23,355 nt of DNA from Mariprofundaceae bacterium (GTDB lineage Bacteria > Pseudomonadota > Zetaproteobacteria > Mariprofundales > Mariprofundaceae). The stretch lies in assembly GCA_027018975.1 (NCBI GenBank), contig JALUXN010000025.1:1-23355 (forward strand). The letters are read 5' to 3'. Shown here in pieces: positions 6,181-14,755 of the stretch. Each line of letters opens with the position of its first letter. Position 1 is the stretch's first letter. The translations under genes were made by a program, and so were the position numbers. The notes beneath the pieces are model-generated. The model saw only the letters and a list, made by a program, of their open reading frames with translations. It was not told the origin of the DNA and made no database searches.

Positions 6181-8823
6181 TCAGGCGCTGCGAAACGCCT
6201 CCGCATCGTCGGCCAGCGCCTCACCGCAGGTCAGTGACAAGGCGAGAGTATCACTCTCGCGGGTGACGCAGATGGTCGATTCTGCTGCCGCTTCGCCGGC
6301 AATCAGCAGGCGCGCCAGCGGTGTCTCCAGCTGATCCTGCATGAAGCGCTTCAGCGGCCGCGCGCCGAAGGCGGGGTCATACCCCTCGGCAGCCAGCCAA
6401 TCGACCGCCTCGCCACTGACCACCAGATTGAGCTGCTGCTCGGCCAACCGTGCGCCCAGCTCGGCGAGGAAGAGGCGCACCACCGCGGCCACATCGCGGC
6501 GGGTGAGCGGCTTGAACAGCACCCGATCATCGAGCCGGTTGAGGAATTCGGGGCGGAAGTGCGCCTTCAGCTGCGCCATCACCTGCGCCCGCGCCGCCGC
6601 ATCGATCTCGCCATCCGCGCCAATGCCCTCGAGCAGATGCTCCGAGCCGAGGTTGCTGGTCATGATGATGATGGTGTTCTTGAAGCTGACCGTGCGACCG
6701 TGGCTGTCGGTCAGACGCCCATCATCGAGCAGTTGCAGCAGGATGTTGAAGACATCGGGATGCGCCTTCTCCACCTCATCGAGCAGCAGCACGCAGTAGG
6801 GCTTGCGCCGCACCGCCTCGGTGAGCTGGCCGCCCTGCTCATAGCCGATATACCCCGGCGGAGCGCCGAGCAGACGCGACACGGCATGCTTCTCCATGAA
6901 CTCACTCATATCGATGCGCACCATATTCTCCTCGCTGTCGAAGAGCGTGCGCGCCAGCGTGCGTGCCAGCTCGGTCTTGCCGACACCGGTCGGCCCCAAA
7001 AAGAGGAACGAGCCGATCGGCTTCTGCTGATCGCGGATACCGGCGCGGGCGCGTAGCACCGCATCGGCGACCGCTTTGACTGCCTCATCCTGACCGATCA
7101 CCCGCTCATGCAGCACCGACTCCAGCCGCAGCAGCTTCTCGCGCTCGCCCTCCATCAGGCGGGTGACCTGAATGCCGGTCCAGCGCGCCACCACTTCGGC
7201 GATCTCCGCCTCGCTCACCTCTTCACTGATCAGGCTTTCGCGCGATTCGCTGGCCGCCTTGGCTGCCTCCAGCTGCTTCTCCAGCTCCGGCAGCTTGCCG
7301 TAGCGCAGACTGGCCACCTTCTCCAGATCATAATGACGCTCGGCCGTCTCGATCTCCAGCCGCGTCGCCTCGATCTGCTCGCGCAGCTGCTGCACCTGAT
7401 CAACAGCCCCCTTCTCCTGCTCCCAGCGCGCCCGCATCGCATCGCGCTGCTCCTGCAGATCGGCCAGCTCTTTGCGCAGCAGTTCGAGCCGCTTCTTGCT
7501 CGCCTCGTCGCTCTCCTTCTTCAGCGCCGTCTCCTCGATCTCCAGCCGCATCACCTTGCGGGAGAGTTCATCCAGTTCCGTTGGCATGGAGTCCATCTCA
7601 GTGCGGATCGAGGCGCACGCCTCATCGACCAGGTCGATCGCCTTGTCAGGCAGGAAACGGTCGGAGATGTAGCGGTCGGAGAGGGTCGCCGCCGCCACCA
7701 GCGCGCCATCCATGATACGCACGCCGTGATGCAGCTCGAAACGCTCGCGCAGGCCGCGCAGAATCGAGATGGTGTCCTCGACATCGGGTGCATCGACCTG
7801 CACCGGCTGGAAGCGCCGCTCCAGCGCCGCATCCTTCTCAATATACTGGCGATACTCATCGAGTGTCGTGGCGCCGATACAGTGCAGTTCGCCGCGCGCC
7901 AGCATCGGCTTGAGCATGTTGCCGGCGTCACTGCTGCCCTCTGTCTTGCCGGCGCCGACGATGGTGTGCAGCTCATCGATGAAGAGCAGCGTGCGCCCTT
8001 CGGAGGCTTTGATCTCCTTGAGCACCGCTTTCAGCCGCTCCTCGAACTCGCCGCGATACTTGGCACCGGCCATCAGCGCGGTCATATCCAGCGCGAAGAG
8101 GGTGCGGTTCTTCAGCCCCTCCGGCACATCGCCGGAGACAATACGCTGCGCCAAGCCTTCGGCGATGGCCGTCTTACCGACACCCGGCTCACCGATCAGC
8201 ACTGGATTGTTCTTGGTTTTACGGGAGAGAATGCGGATCACCGAACGGATCTCACTATCGCGACCGATCACCGGATCGAGCTTGCCGGCACGCGCCATCT
8301 CGACCAGATCGGTGCCATACTTCTTCAACGCCTCATACTGCGATTCGGGCGCGTCGCTGGTCACCCGCTGATGACCGCGCACCGCCTCCATCGCCTCGAG
8401 AAAACGGCTGCGCGTCAAGCCGGCCGTTTTCAGCAGTTTGCCCGCTTCGCTCTGTTCACCCTCCTCGATGAAGGCGAGCAGCAGGTGTTCGACAGAGATA
8501 TAGTCATCTTTGAGCTGCTGCGCCTCATCACCGGCGCGGACAAAGAGCTGCTGCAGTCGCGCGGTGATATAAACTTTATCTGCCTCCACTGCGCTGCCGC
8601 TCACCTTCGGTCGCTTGGCCAGCGCATCCTGTACACCCCGCGTGATCGCCTCGAGCGAAACACCGGCCTGCTCCAGCAGACGCGGCGCCAAACCATCCTG
8701 CTGCGCCAGCAATTCAGCCAGCAGATGCTCACCATCGACCTGTTGATGCGACAAACGCACCGCCAACGCCTGCGCGGCTGCAATCGCTTCGTTCACTTTC
8801 TGTGTCATCCGGTTCAGATCCAT
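6181..8823 (-). CDS. clpB: ClpB protein disaggregase (Hsp100)
   Basis: The 880-residue product is an ATP-driven hexameric chaperone that, with DnaK, pulls proteins out of aggregates. Residue positions are approximate. The two Clp N repeats span 1-150. AAA+ module 1 has Walker A GEPGVGKT (211-218) and Walker B LLFIDELH (279-286). The M-domain coiled coil that distinguishes ClpB from ClpA/C lies at about 410-530. AAA+ module 2 has Walker A GPTGVGKT (610-617), Walker B VLLLDEVEKAH and sensor 2 GARPLKR. Two ATGs are adjacent. AGGAGG is 2 bases from the one at 8826 and 5 bases from the one at 8823, so I prefer 8823. A sigma-32-like promoter precedes it. The length and all motifs are intact. Confidence 0.97.
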   Translation of the reverse strand: MDLNRMTQKVNEAIAAAQALAVRLSHQQVDGEHLLAELLAQQDGLAPRLLEQAGVSLEAITRGVQDALAKRPKVSGSAVEADKVYITARLQQLFVRAGDEAQQLKDDYISVEHLLLAFIEEGEQSEAGKLLKTAGLTRSRFLEAMEAVRGHQRVTSDAPESQYEALKKYGTDLVEMARAGKLDPVIGRDSEIRSVIRILSRKTKNNPVLIGEPGVGKTAIAEGLAQRIVSGDVPEGLKNRTLFALDMTALMAGAKYRGEFEERLKAVLKEIKASEGRTLLFIDELHTIVGAGKTEGSSDAGNMLKPMLARGELHCIGATTLDEYRQYIEKDAALERRFQPVQVDAPDVEDTISILRGLRERFELHHGVRIMDGALVAAATLSDRYISDRFLPDKAIDLVDEACASIRTEMDSMPTELDELSRKVMRLEIEETALKKESDEASKKRLELLRKELADLQEQRDAMRARWEQEKGAVDQVQQLREQIEATRLEIETAERHYDLEKVASLRYGKLPELEKQLEAAKAASESRESLISEEVSEAEIAEVVARWTGIQVTRLMEGEREKLLRLESVLHERVIGQDEAVKAVADAVLRARAGIRDQQKPIGSFLFLGPTGVGKTELARTLARTLFDSEENMVRIDMSEFMEKHAVSRLLGAPPGYIGYEQGGQLTEAVRRKPYCVLLLDEVEKAHPDVFNILLQLLDDGRLTDSHGRTVSFKNTIIIMTSNLGSEHLLEGIGADGEIDAAARAQVMAQLKAHFRPEFLNRLDDRVLFKPLTRRDVAAVVRLFLAELGARLAEQQLNLVVSGEAVDWLAAEGYDPAFGARPLKRFMQDQLETPLARLLIAGEAAAESTICVTRESDTLALSLTCGEALADDAEAFRSA

Positions 8824-8869
8824 CATGACCTCCTACTTTATTTCAATCGTATCTCAACGCAGGGAGGTC

Positions 8870-8899
8870 TGTAGGGGTCACGGCTGGGAAATCCAAGGG
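8870..8899 (-). promoter_or_regulatory. Candidate heat-shock (sigma-32) promoter of clpB
   Basis: Read on the minus strand, CACCCTTGGA (-35, close to the CCCTTGAA consensus) at about 8899-8892 is followed by 14 bases and then CCCCTACA (-10, consensus CCCCATNT) at 8877-8870. The -10 element is 47 bases before the chosen ATG. Spacing and composition fit a sigma-32 promoter, and clpB is a classic regulon member. Confidence 0.6.
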
Positions 8900-8929
8900 T
8901 GAGTTGCACAAAAAATAGGCAGCATCAGT

Positions 8930-11584
8930 TCATTCGCTCAACACACCATGGGCGCGCATGGCATCGAGCAGCTGCTGGCGTGTGAACGGTTTGCGGATGA
9001 ATCCGGCGAGGCCGAACTGCTGTAGGCGATCAACCGCCGAACTCTCCGAAAAGCCACTGCTGAGGATAATGCGGGCATCGCTGCGAATCTCGCGGATGGC
9101 ATGGAACGCCTGCTCGCCATCCATCTCCGGCATGGTGAGATCCATCAGCACCAGCACGATGCGCTCGGCATAGTGGCGGAACTGTTCCACCCCCTGCCGT
9201 CCGTCATTGGCGGTCAGGACAGCAACGCCTTCGCGCTCCAGCAAGCGGCGAGCGACGTTGCGTACCGCTGCCTCATCATCGACCACGAGTACCAGCCGAT
9301 CGCCGGCTACAGGCGCTTCCGATTCCACCTCCGCGACCACCTCTGCTGGCAGTGCGGGTAGTGTAGGCTGTGTATCATCCCATAACGGCAGATAGATGGT
9401 GAAGCAGGAGCCGGCGCCGGGCGCACTACGCAGATGGATGGCACCATGATGCCCCTGTACCACACCGAGTAGCGCTGCCAAGCCAAGCCCGCTGCCGGTC
9501 TCTTTGGTGGTGAAGAAGGGGTCGAAGATCCGTTTTTGCGTCTCGGCATCCATGCCGCTGCCGGTATCTTCCACCTGCACAAAGACATAAGCGCCCTGCT
9601 GCACATCCTTGGCCAGATACATCTCGTTCAGGTCGGCGTTGTGCAGATATTTGACGCCGGTTCGGATGCAGATGCGCCGGGGTGGTGCCTGCATCGATTC
9701 GGCCGCATTGGTGATCAGATTCATAATCACCTGTGTGAGCTGATTTTTATCACCATAGACCGACGGCAGCGCCTGCATCAGTTCCTGCTTCAACTCCACC
9801 TGTTTATCGATCACCGCCCCGAGCAGTTCGGAGATGTCGTGCACCAGCGTGTTCAGGTTCTGCTCGCCCATCATAAACTGCCCCTGACCGGAGTAGGCCA
9901 GCATCTGATGTACCAAGTCAGCGCCACGTTGTGCCGATTTGTAGATATATTCGAGATATTGGCGCAGTGGATGGTGTTCATCGGTATCGAGCATGGCCAG
10001 CTCCGCATTACCCATCACGCCGACCAGCAAGTTATTGAAATCGTGGGCAATGCCACCGGCCAACACACCGATACTCTCCATCTTCTGCGCCTGCTGCAGC
10101 TGCTCGGTCAGTTCACGGCTCTCCTGCTCGGCACGCTTGCGCTCATTGATGTTGCGCACGTTGCCCTCGACACCGGCGACATTGCCGTCGTCATCGTAGT
10201 AGTACTGCGAATTGGCCTCCGCCCAGACCCGCGAACCATCCTTATGACGCAGGCAGATCTCAAAATGCTCGATCGCGCCGTGGTTGGCGACCAGTGCATT
10301 AAGCAGTGATTCGCGGGCACCTTGATCATAGTAGATATCGCCCAGCGGGCGGCCGATCAGCTCTTCGCGGCAGTAGCCGAGATGGCGTTCACACGCCTGC
10401 GAAACCCAGATCACCTTCTGATCGAGATCGGTGCGGTAGTAGGCATCCTGCATCTGGTCGAGGATGTTTTTATACTCCGAGCTGATGTTAGCCAGCTCCG
10501 CCGTGCGCCGCTGGATGCCACGCCGCAGCTGCAGGTTATAGAGATAGAGCAAGCAGATGAGCAGCAGCAACAGCGTCACACCGATCTCGTAACGGTAGTG
10601 CCACAGTCGATCGCTCAGTGTGGGTTGTGGATGGTAGAGGAACTGCTGCCAATCGACATGGATCGGGTAGCCGAGATTGTTGAATACGGTGGCGATATGT
10701 TGCCAGCGCTTCGGATTGGAGTAGCCGACCGGCACAACGCTGGAGAACATCAGCTGGGCAATCTCTTTGGCCTCGAATGTCAGATGCGCCACCGACTTGT
10801 GCTGGCTGTTGTAACGCTTGCGAATCAGCCGAATGACCTCCGCCTGATGGGCGATGGCATACTCCCAGCCGCGAATGGTGGCACGGCGGAATGCAGCCGC
10901 CCGTTCTGGATGCTGCTGCAGCTCGCGTTCGGTGGTGATCAGGTTGTCGCCATAGAGATCGACGCCGTAATTGCGCGGTTGAAACATATGGTAGGCGAAG
11001 CCGCGCTGGCGGAACATAAAGCCCTCATTGGTCGAGTAGCCCGGCCAGGCATCGGTGCGGCCGTCGATGAGATCGGTCGCGGAGCCGATCTCCTGACGCA
11101 CGTAATCGCCCGGCTGCAGGCCGGCGCGCTGCAGCATCGCCTGCACTTCGATGGTGAGGTAGCCGTGCTGCATCATCACCCGCTTGCCGCGCAGCTGCTC
11201 CAGATGATCGATCTCGGCGCGGGTATAGATCACCTGTGGCGAGTGCTGGAAAATATTGGCCAGCACCACCACCGGTTTGCCGGCCGAGCGGGAGATCAGC
11301 ACACCGGAATCGGCGACGGCGTAATCGACCTCGCCGGCCAGCAGCGCGTCAATCGGCGCAATGCCCGGGCCACCCTCCAGTAGATCGACATCGAGCCCCT
11401 CTTGGGCATAAAACCCCTTGGCGACAGCGGCATAGTAGCCGGCAAACTGGAATTGGTGCTTCCACTTCAGCTGCACACGCAGATGGTGGTGTGCTGCCGC
11501 CTGTATGGGCATACACAGAGCGAGGATGGCGAACAGGATGAGCTGGCAGCTGAGCTGATGCGTATGGCGGCGCCCGGCTAACAT
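8930..11584 (-). CDS. Hybrid sensor kinase: NMT1/SsuA-like periplasmic domain, PAS, histidine kinase, receiver
   Basis: I start at ATG 11584 (884 aa), one base after the stop of the upstream gene, because it gives a normal signal peptide (MLAGRRHTHQ, hydrophobic core, cleavage near QAAA). A start at 11611 would overlap that gene by 26 bases. The periplasmic domain (about 32-325) begins LRVQLKWKHQFQFAGYY, typical of NMT1/THI5/SsuA-like solute-binding proteins. A membrane helix follows at about 335-352, PAS at 375-485, and a histidine-kinase core with GIAHDFNNLL (phospho-His about 514), N-box NLITNAAES and DTGSGM. The receiver domain (about 762-880) has Asp815 in LMDLTMPEMDG. It senses a small ligand outside the membrane and signals inside. 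It is the last gene of the cluster, and its output partner is probably the PrsR-like regulator or an unlinked Hpt protein. Confidence 0.9.
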   Translation of the reverse strand: MLAGRRHTHQLSCQLILFAILALCMPIQAAAHHHLRVQLKWKHQFQFAGYYAAVAKGFYAQEGLDVDLLEGGPGIAPIDALLAGEVDYAVADSGVLISRSAGKPVVVLANIFQHSPQVIYTRAEIDHLEQLRGKRVMMQHGYLTIEVQAMLQRAGLQPGDYVRQEIGSATDLIDGRTDAWPGYSTNEGFMFRQRGFAYHMFQPRNYGVDLYGDNLITTERELQQHPERAAAFRRATIRGWEYAIAHQAEVIRLIRKRYNSQHKSVAHLTFEAKEIAQLMFSSVVPVGYSNPKRWQHIATVFNNLGYPIHVDWQQFLYHPQPTLSDRLWHYRYEIGVTLLLLLICLLYLYNLQLRRGIQRRTAELANISSEYKNILDQMQDAYYRTDLDQKVIWVSQACERHLGYCREELIGRPLGDIYYDQGARESLLNALVANHGAIEHFEICLRHKDGSRVWAEANSQYYYDDDGNVAGVEGNVRNINERKRAEQESRELTEQLQQAQKMESIGVLAGGIAHDFNNLLVGVMGNAELAMLDTDEHHPLRQYLEYIYKSAQRGADLVHQMLAYSGQGQFMMGEQNLNTLVHDISELLGAVIDKQVELKQELMQALPSVYGDKNQLTQVIMNLITNAAESMQAPPRRICIRTGVKYLHNADLNEMYLAKDVQQGAYVFVQVEDTGSGMDAETQKRIFDPFFTTKETGSGLGLAALLGVVQGHHGAIHLRSAPGAGSCFTIYLPLWDDTQPTLPALPAEVVAEVESEAPVAGDRLVLVVDDEAAVRNVARRLLEREGVAVLTANDGRQGVEQFRHYAERIVLVLMDLTMPEMDGEQAFHAIREIRSDARIILSSGFSESSAVDRLQQFGLAGFIRKPFTRQQLLDAMRAHGVLSE

Positions 11585-11585
11585 A

Positions 11586-11990
11586 TCAGTGCTGCGCCAC
11601 TTCAACGACATAAACGGAGACCTTGGCGTTCAACAGCGGATTGGAGTTGGCAATCTCTACAACCAGATGATCCTTGCCGCTCGGATTATCGAAATTGGCG
11701 TGAAATTCGTGGTTGCTGATGTTGTAGCTACGCATCTGCTGTAGGGTGTGCTCCTGTTCGTTGTGTACGCGCAGGATGCGGAAGGTGAGCGGGCCGATGC
11801 TTTCGGAGATGAGCGAGATCTCATATTTACCCGGTCGCTTCGGCATGCTGAAAAATTCGCGCGACTTCTGGAATGGCGGCACGGTGGCATCGCGGTAGTA
11901 GAGATAGTCACCGGGCGAGTCGGCGGCGGCGGGCGTGGTCAACATGCAGATGGCCAGCAGCAGGAAAACTTTGCGCCACGCTGAGATCAT
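11586..11990 (-). CDS. Small secreted protein of unknown function in signalling cluster
   Basis: The protein has 134 residues. Residues 1-23 form a signal peptide (MISAWRKVFLLLAICML, cleavage after PAAA). The mature part (about 110 aa) is rich in alternating beta-type segments (YEISLISESIG, LTFRILRVHN, LVVEIANSN, AKVSVYVVEVAQ), suggesting a small all-beta fold. It has no cysteine after cleavage and no metal motif. I do not recognise a family. Its ATG overlaps the TGA of the PrsR-like gene (ATGA at 11990-11987), and its stop is one base before the hybrid kinase start. It is therefore translated in step with both and is likely a periplasmic accessory to the sensor. That role is inference from position. 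Confidence 0.65.
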   Translation of the reverse strand: MISAWRKVFLLLAICMLTTPAAADSPGDYLYYRDATVPPFQKSREFFSMPKRPGKYEISLISESIGPLTFRILRVHNEQEHTLQQMRSYNISNHEFHANFDNPSGKDHLVVEIANSNPLLNAKVSVYVVEVAQH

Positions 11991-13414
11991 GTCTGATCGC
12001 TCGTGTCGGTATGGATCTCCAGCTGATGTTTGTCACAGAGGTAGCGCATTTTATCTTTGGCACGGTCACCGAAGCCGAGCCAGCGGCCGGCGCGCACTTT
12101 GATCTGCTGATTGCGTTCCAAAGCAGTCTCGACCAAGCGTTTCTCAAAATCCATAATCGCTTTTTCAGCTGAAATGCCGGAGTCGGGCAGCTGCGCCAGC
12201 CAGCGTTGGAGGAGGTCATCCTCATCATGGTGTGGTTGCGGCCCGGATAGTGAGGGGATGTGATGCACCGTGTCCCCCTCGGCGAGCACTACGGCGCGCT
12301 CGATCACATTCTCCAGTTCGCGCACATTGCCCGGCCAGCTATAGCGTTGCAGCTGTTCGATGATGCTCTGTGGCAGCGGTTGCATTTGGCGGCCGCAGGA
12401 GGCGGCTTTGAGGATCTGAATCGCTTCGGCCAGCTGCGGGAGATCCTCGATATGGTCGCGCAGCGGCGGGATTTCGATCTCCACGACATGGATCCGGTAG
12501 TAGAGATCGTCGCGGAATTGGCCGTTAGCCACCCGTTTTTCGAGCGCTTCGCGGGTTGAGCAGATAAGCCGGATGTCGGAGCGGATCACCGCATCGCCAC
12601 CAAGGCGCGAAAACTCTCCCGATTCGAGCGCCCGCAGCAATTTCCCTTGCACCGAGAGTGGCAAGCCGGCCACCTCGTCGAGGAAGAGGGTGCCACCGTT
12701 GGCGCGCTCGAACCAGCCCAGCTTGCGCTGCCCCGCTTCGGGGAATACGCCCGGCTCATGGCCGAATAGTTCGGACTCCAGCAGATCTGCCCGCATCGCC
12801 GCGCAGTTGATCGCCACAAAGGGCTGCTCGGCGCGATCACTATGGGCGTGCAGTTGTCGTGCGACCAGCTCTTTGCCGGTGCCTGTTTCGCCACGGATGA
12901 ATACGGTGGACGGTGTGCGTGCTACTTGGCTGATCATGGTGCGCAGCGCCTGCATGGCGGGCGAGTCGCCGAGCAGCTCATTGTTGATGCGCATGTCGAG
13001 TGCACGCTGCATCTGTTGTTCGCGCAGCTGTTGGCGGTGGCGCTCCATGCTGCGGTCGATGGTGTCTTTGACCTCATCAGGATCGAAGGGTTTGCCGAAA
13101 AAATCCAACGCGCCATTGGCTGTAGCGCGTTCGGCAATGGCGCGTTCATCATGGCCGGTGATGACCACCACCGGCGTCTCCGGACTCTCCTGCTGCAGGC
13201 GGCGCAGATAGCCCAGTCCGATCTCCGGATTATCCGGCTCCGGCGGCAGCGCCAAGTCCAGCACCACCAGATCCACGCGATTGGCCGAGAGTGCGGCATC
13301 GGCTGCATCCAGATCGCCTGCCTCGAGAATCTGGTAACTATCTTTGAGCAGCAGCTTGAGATTCAGCCGGTTGATATCGTTATCATCCACCACCAGGATA
13401 CTCTGCTTCATCAT
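11987..13414 (-). CDS. PrsR-like NtrC-family response regulator with a degenerate GAFTGA loop
   Basis: The start at ATG 13414 (475 aa) sits in an ATGA overlap with the kinase gene behind GGAGG; the adjacent ATG at 13411 is also possible. The receiver domain (3-120) has phospho-Asp53 in VVLDLALPPEPD, an extended loop characteristic of PEP-CTERM PrsR regulators. The AAA+ domain (about 145-380) has Walker A GETGTGKE (175-182), Walker B TLFLDEV (242-248) and a WPGNVREL segment. The C-terminus (about 415-465) holds a FIS-like helix-turn-helix variant, KVRAGRWLGFGDRAKDKMRYL. The sigma-54 contact loop, normally GAFTGA, reads GVFPEA (222-227), so activation of sigma-54 polymerase is doubtful. It is probably phosphorylated by the kinase encoded just upstream. 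Target genes are unknown. Confidence 0.85.
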   Translation of the reverse strand: MMKQSILVVDDNDINRLNLKLLLKDSYQILEAGDLDAADAALSANRVDLVVLDLALPPEPDNPEIGLGYLRRLQQESPETPVVVITGHDERAIAERATANGALDFFGKPFDPDEVKDTIDRSMERHRQQLREQQMQRALDMRINNELLGDSPAMQALRTMISQVARTPSTVFIRGETGTGKELVARQLHAHSDRAEQPFVAINCAAMRADLLESELFGHEPGVFPEAGQRKLGWFERANGGTLFLDEVAGLPLSVQGKLLRALESGEFSRLGGDAVIRSDIRLICSTREALEKRVANGQFRDDLYYRIHVVEIEIPPLRDHIEDLPQLAEAIQILKAASCGRQMQPLPQSIIEQLQRYSWPGNVRELENVIERAVVLAEGDTVHHIPSLSGPQPHHDEDDLLQRWLAQLPDSGISAEKAIMDFEKRLVETALERNQQIKVRAGRWLGFGDRAKDKMRYLCDKHQLEIHTDTSDQT

Positions 13415-14730
13415 GACGCCTCCTCCGCGCCACCCTGCCACAACGGCAGGCGCACATGAAAGGTGGAGCCTCTCCCCTCACCGTCGCTGGTTGCTGTAAT
13501 GGTTCCACCGTGCGCCTCAACAATGCGGCGACTCAGATAGAGGCCGATGCCCAAGCCGTTGCTTTTGCTGGTGGCAAAGAGCTGAAACAGCCGTTGCTGG
13601 ATAAACGCCTGACTCATCCCGCACCCCTCATCGCTGACGCTCACTTTGGCCATGTTGCCTCCCGACGCAATCGTCACCAGTCGTGTTGCAATCGTAATAT
13701 TGCCCTGCCGCTGCATCGCCTGCACGGCATTATCATACAAATTCTCGAACACGCCCTGCAGCAGATCGGCATCACCGGCCACAGCCGGCAGTGGCGCCAG
13801 ATGCTCGGTCAGCGTCACCGACTCCGGCCACAGACGATCGCGGATCGATCTCTCCAGCATGGCCGGCAGATCGAGTGGCGTCAGTACCGGATCAACCGGC
13901 GCATTCGGGTCGGACATGCGCTGCATCAGGGTCTGCATGCGGCCGGTCACTTTACGGATCGCCTCCAGCATACGCTGCACATCGGCTGCATCGAGTTTGC
14001 CGGAGTCGAGGTGGTGGGCGAGAAAGGAGAGATCGTGCAGGCGGTTTTTCAAGTCGTGCGAGTGGAGCTGGCGGGTGACGCGCGAGAAGGAGTCGAGCCG
14101 GGCAGCCTCCGCCTGCTGATGGGTGAGGCGGGCATGTTCCAGACTCATGGCGGCGAACTTGGCCAGCGATTCGAGGCTGGCACGCTCCTGCGCATTCATC
14201 GGCAAGCCGTCGCGCCGCGGGCCGAGCCAGAGCCAGGCATCGCCGTGCGGTGAGGAGAGGGTCAGGCGCAGCTCATAGCCATGGCGCAGCGCCGGTTCGG
14301 CATCACTCTCCACCTGCGGTGCTGAATCGGGGTAGGCGAACCAGCCGCCCTCCGGCAGCGCCCGTTCATCAAGCGCAGCATAGCGGCGATAGCTGACCTT
14401 ACAGATCCGCTCCAGCACAGCCCGCTCCACATCCTGTAGCGGCAGCTGCGCCAGATCGCCGGCGCCGAGTTGGCGGATGGCGGCCAGCGTATCGGGTTGA
14501 TGATGGAAAAAGAGGCGATCGAGTCCGCGCTGCATCCGCTGCACCAGCGGTCCATAACCAAATGCCAGCGCAATCGCGGCGATGACCATCGACCAGACCG
14601 AGACCGGTTGACCGGAGATGGCATAGACCAGCGATTCGGCCACCATCAGCACAAAGACAAACACGGTGATGGCGACAAGCGTGGCCGCCAGATAGGCGAA
14701 GGAGTGGACGATGCGCCTGAAACTGAACAT
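13411..14730 (-). CDS. PrsK-like membrane histidine kinase
   Basis: Starting at ATG 14730 gives 439 residues and places the gene 25 bases after the dapA stop; the frame stays open to 14817 inside dapA. Two membrane helices lie at about 11-35 and 45-63, followed by a short linker and a GAF-like region (about 90-200, with EGGWFAYP and WLWLGPRRDG). The kinase core has the phospho-acceptor in HSHDLKN (His225), N-box ENLYDNA (N330, N334), DEGCGM (D367) and GLGIGL (392-397). HDLKN and the RLFQLFATSKSNGLGIG stretch resemble PrsK of PEP-CTERM/exopolysaccharide systems, but PrsK normally has many more N-terminal helices. It overlaps the regulator gene by ATGA. A hairpin surrounds its start codon. Confidence 0.82.
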   Translation of the reverse strand: MFSFRRIVHSFAYLAATLVAITVFVFVLMVAESLVYAISGQPVSVWSMVIAAIALAFGYGPLVQRMQRGLDRLFFHHQPDTLAAIRQLGAGDLAQLPLQDVERAVLERICKVSYRRYAALDERALPEGGWFAYPDSAPQVESDAEPALRHGYELRLTLSSPHGDAWLWLGPRRDGLPMNAQERASLESLAKFAAMSLEHARLTHQQAEAARLDSFSRVTRQLHSHDLKNRLHDLSFLAHHLDSGKLDAADVQRMLEAIRKVTGRMQTLMQRMSDPNAPVDPVLTPLDLPAMLERSIRDRLWPESVTLTEHLAPLPAVAGDADLLQGVFENLYDNAVQAMQRQGNITIATRLVTIASGGNMAKVSVSDEGCGMSQAFIQQRLFQLFATSKSNGLGIGLYLSRRIVEAHGGTITATSDGEGRGSTFHVRLPLWQGGAEEAS

Positions 14731-14738
14731 CAGGCGCA
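14712..14738 (-). promoter_or_regulatory. Inverted repeat enclosing the start codon of the kinase gene
   Basis: A 9-bp perfect inverted repeat (14712-14720 with 14730-14738, loop 9 bases) includes the chosen ATG at 14730-14728. In mRNA it could hide the start codon or couple its opening to translation of the upstream dapA. Confidence 0.45.
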
Positions 14739-14755
14739 GATGGTTCAAAAGCTGC

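Noticed and set aside
7108..8874. Long open frame antisense to clpB (588 codons)
   Set aside because: clpB on the other strand is unmistakable with every motif intact; the antisense frame is a by-product of GC-rich codon use and has no recognisable domain.
10322..11383. Open frame antisense to the hybrid kinase
   Set aside because: The minus-strand periplasmic and PAS domains are clear; the antisense frame is composition-driven.
11987..14730. Direct link to PEP-CTERM protein sorting in this window
   Set aside because: The kinase and regulator resemble PrsK/PrsR, but no protein here ends in a PEP-CTERM tail and there is no exosortase gene, so the functional assignment was not carried over.
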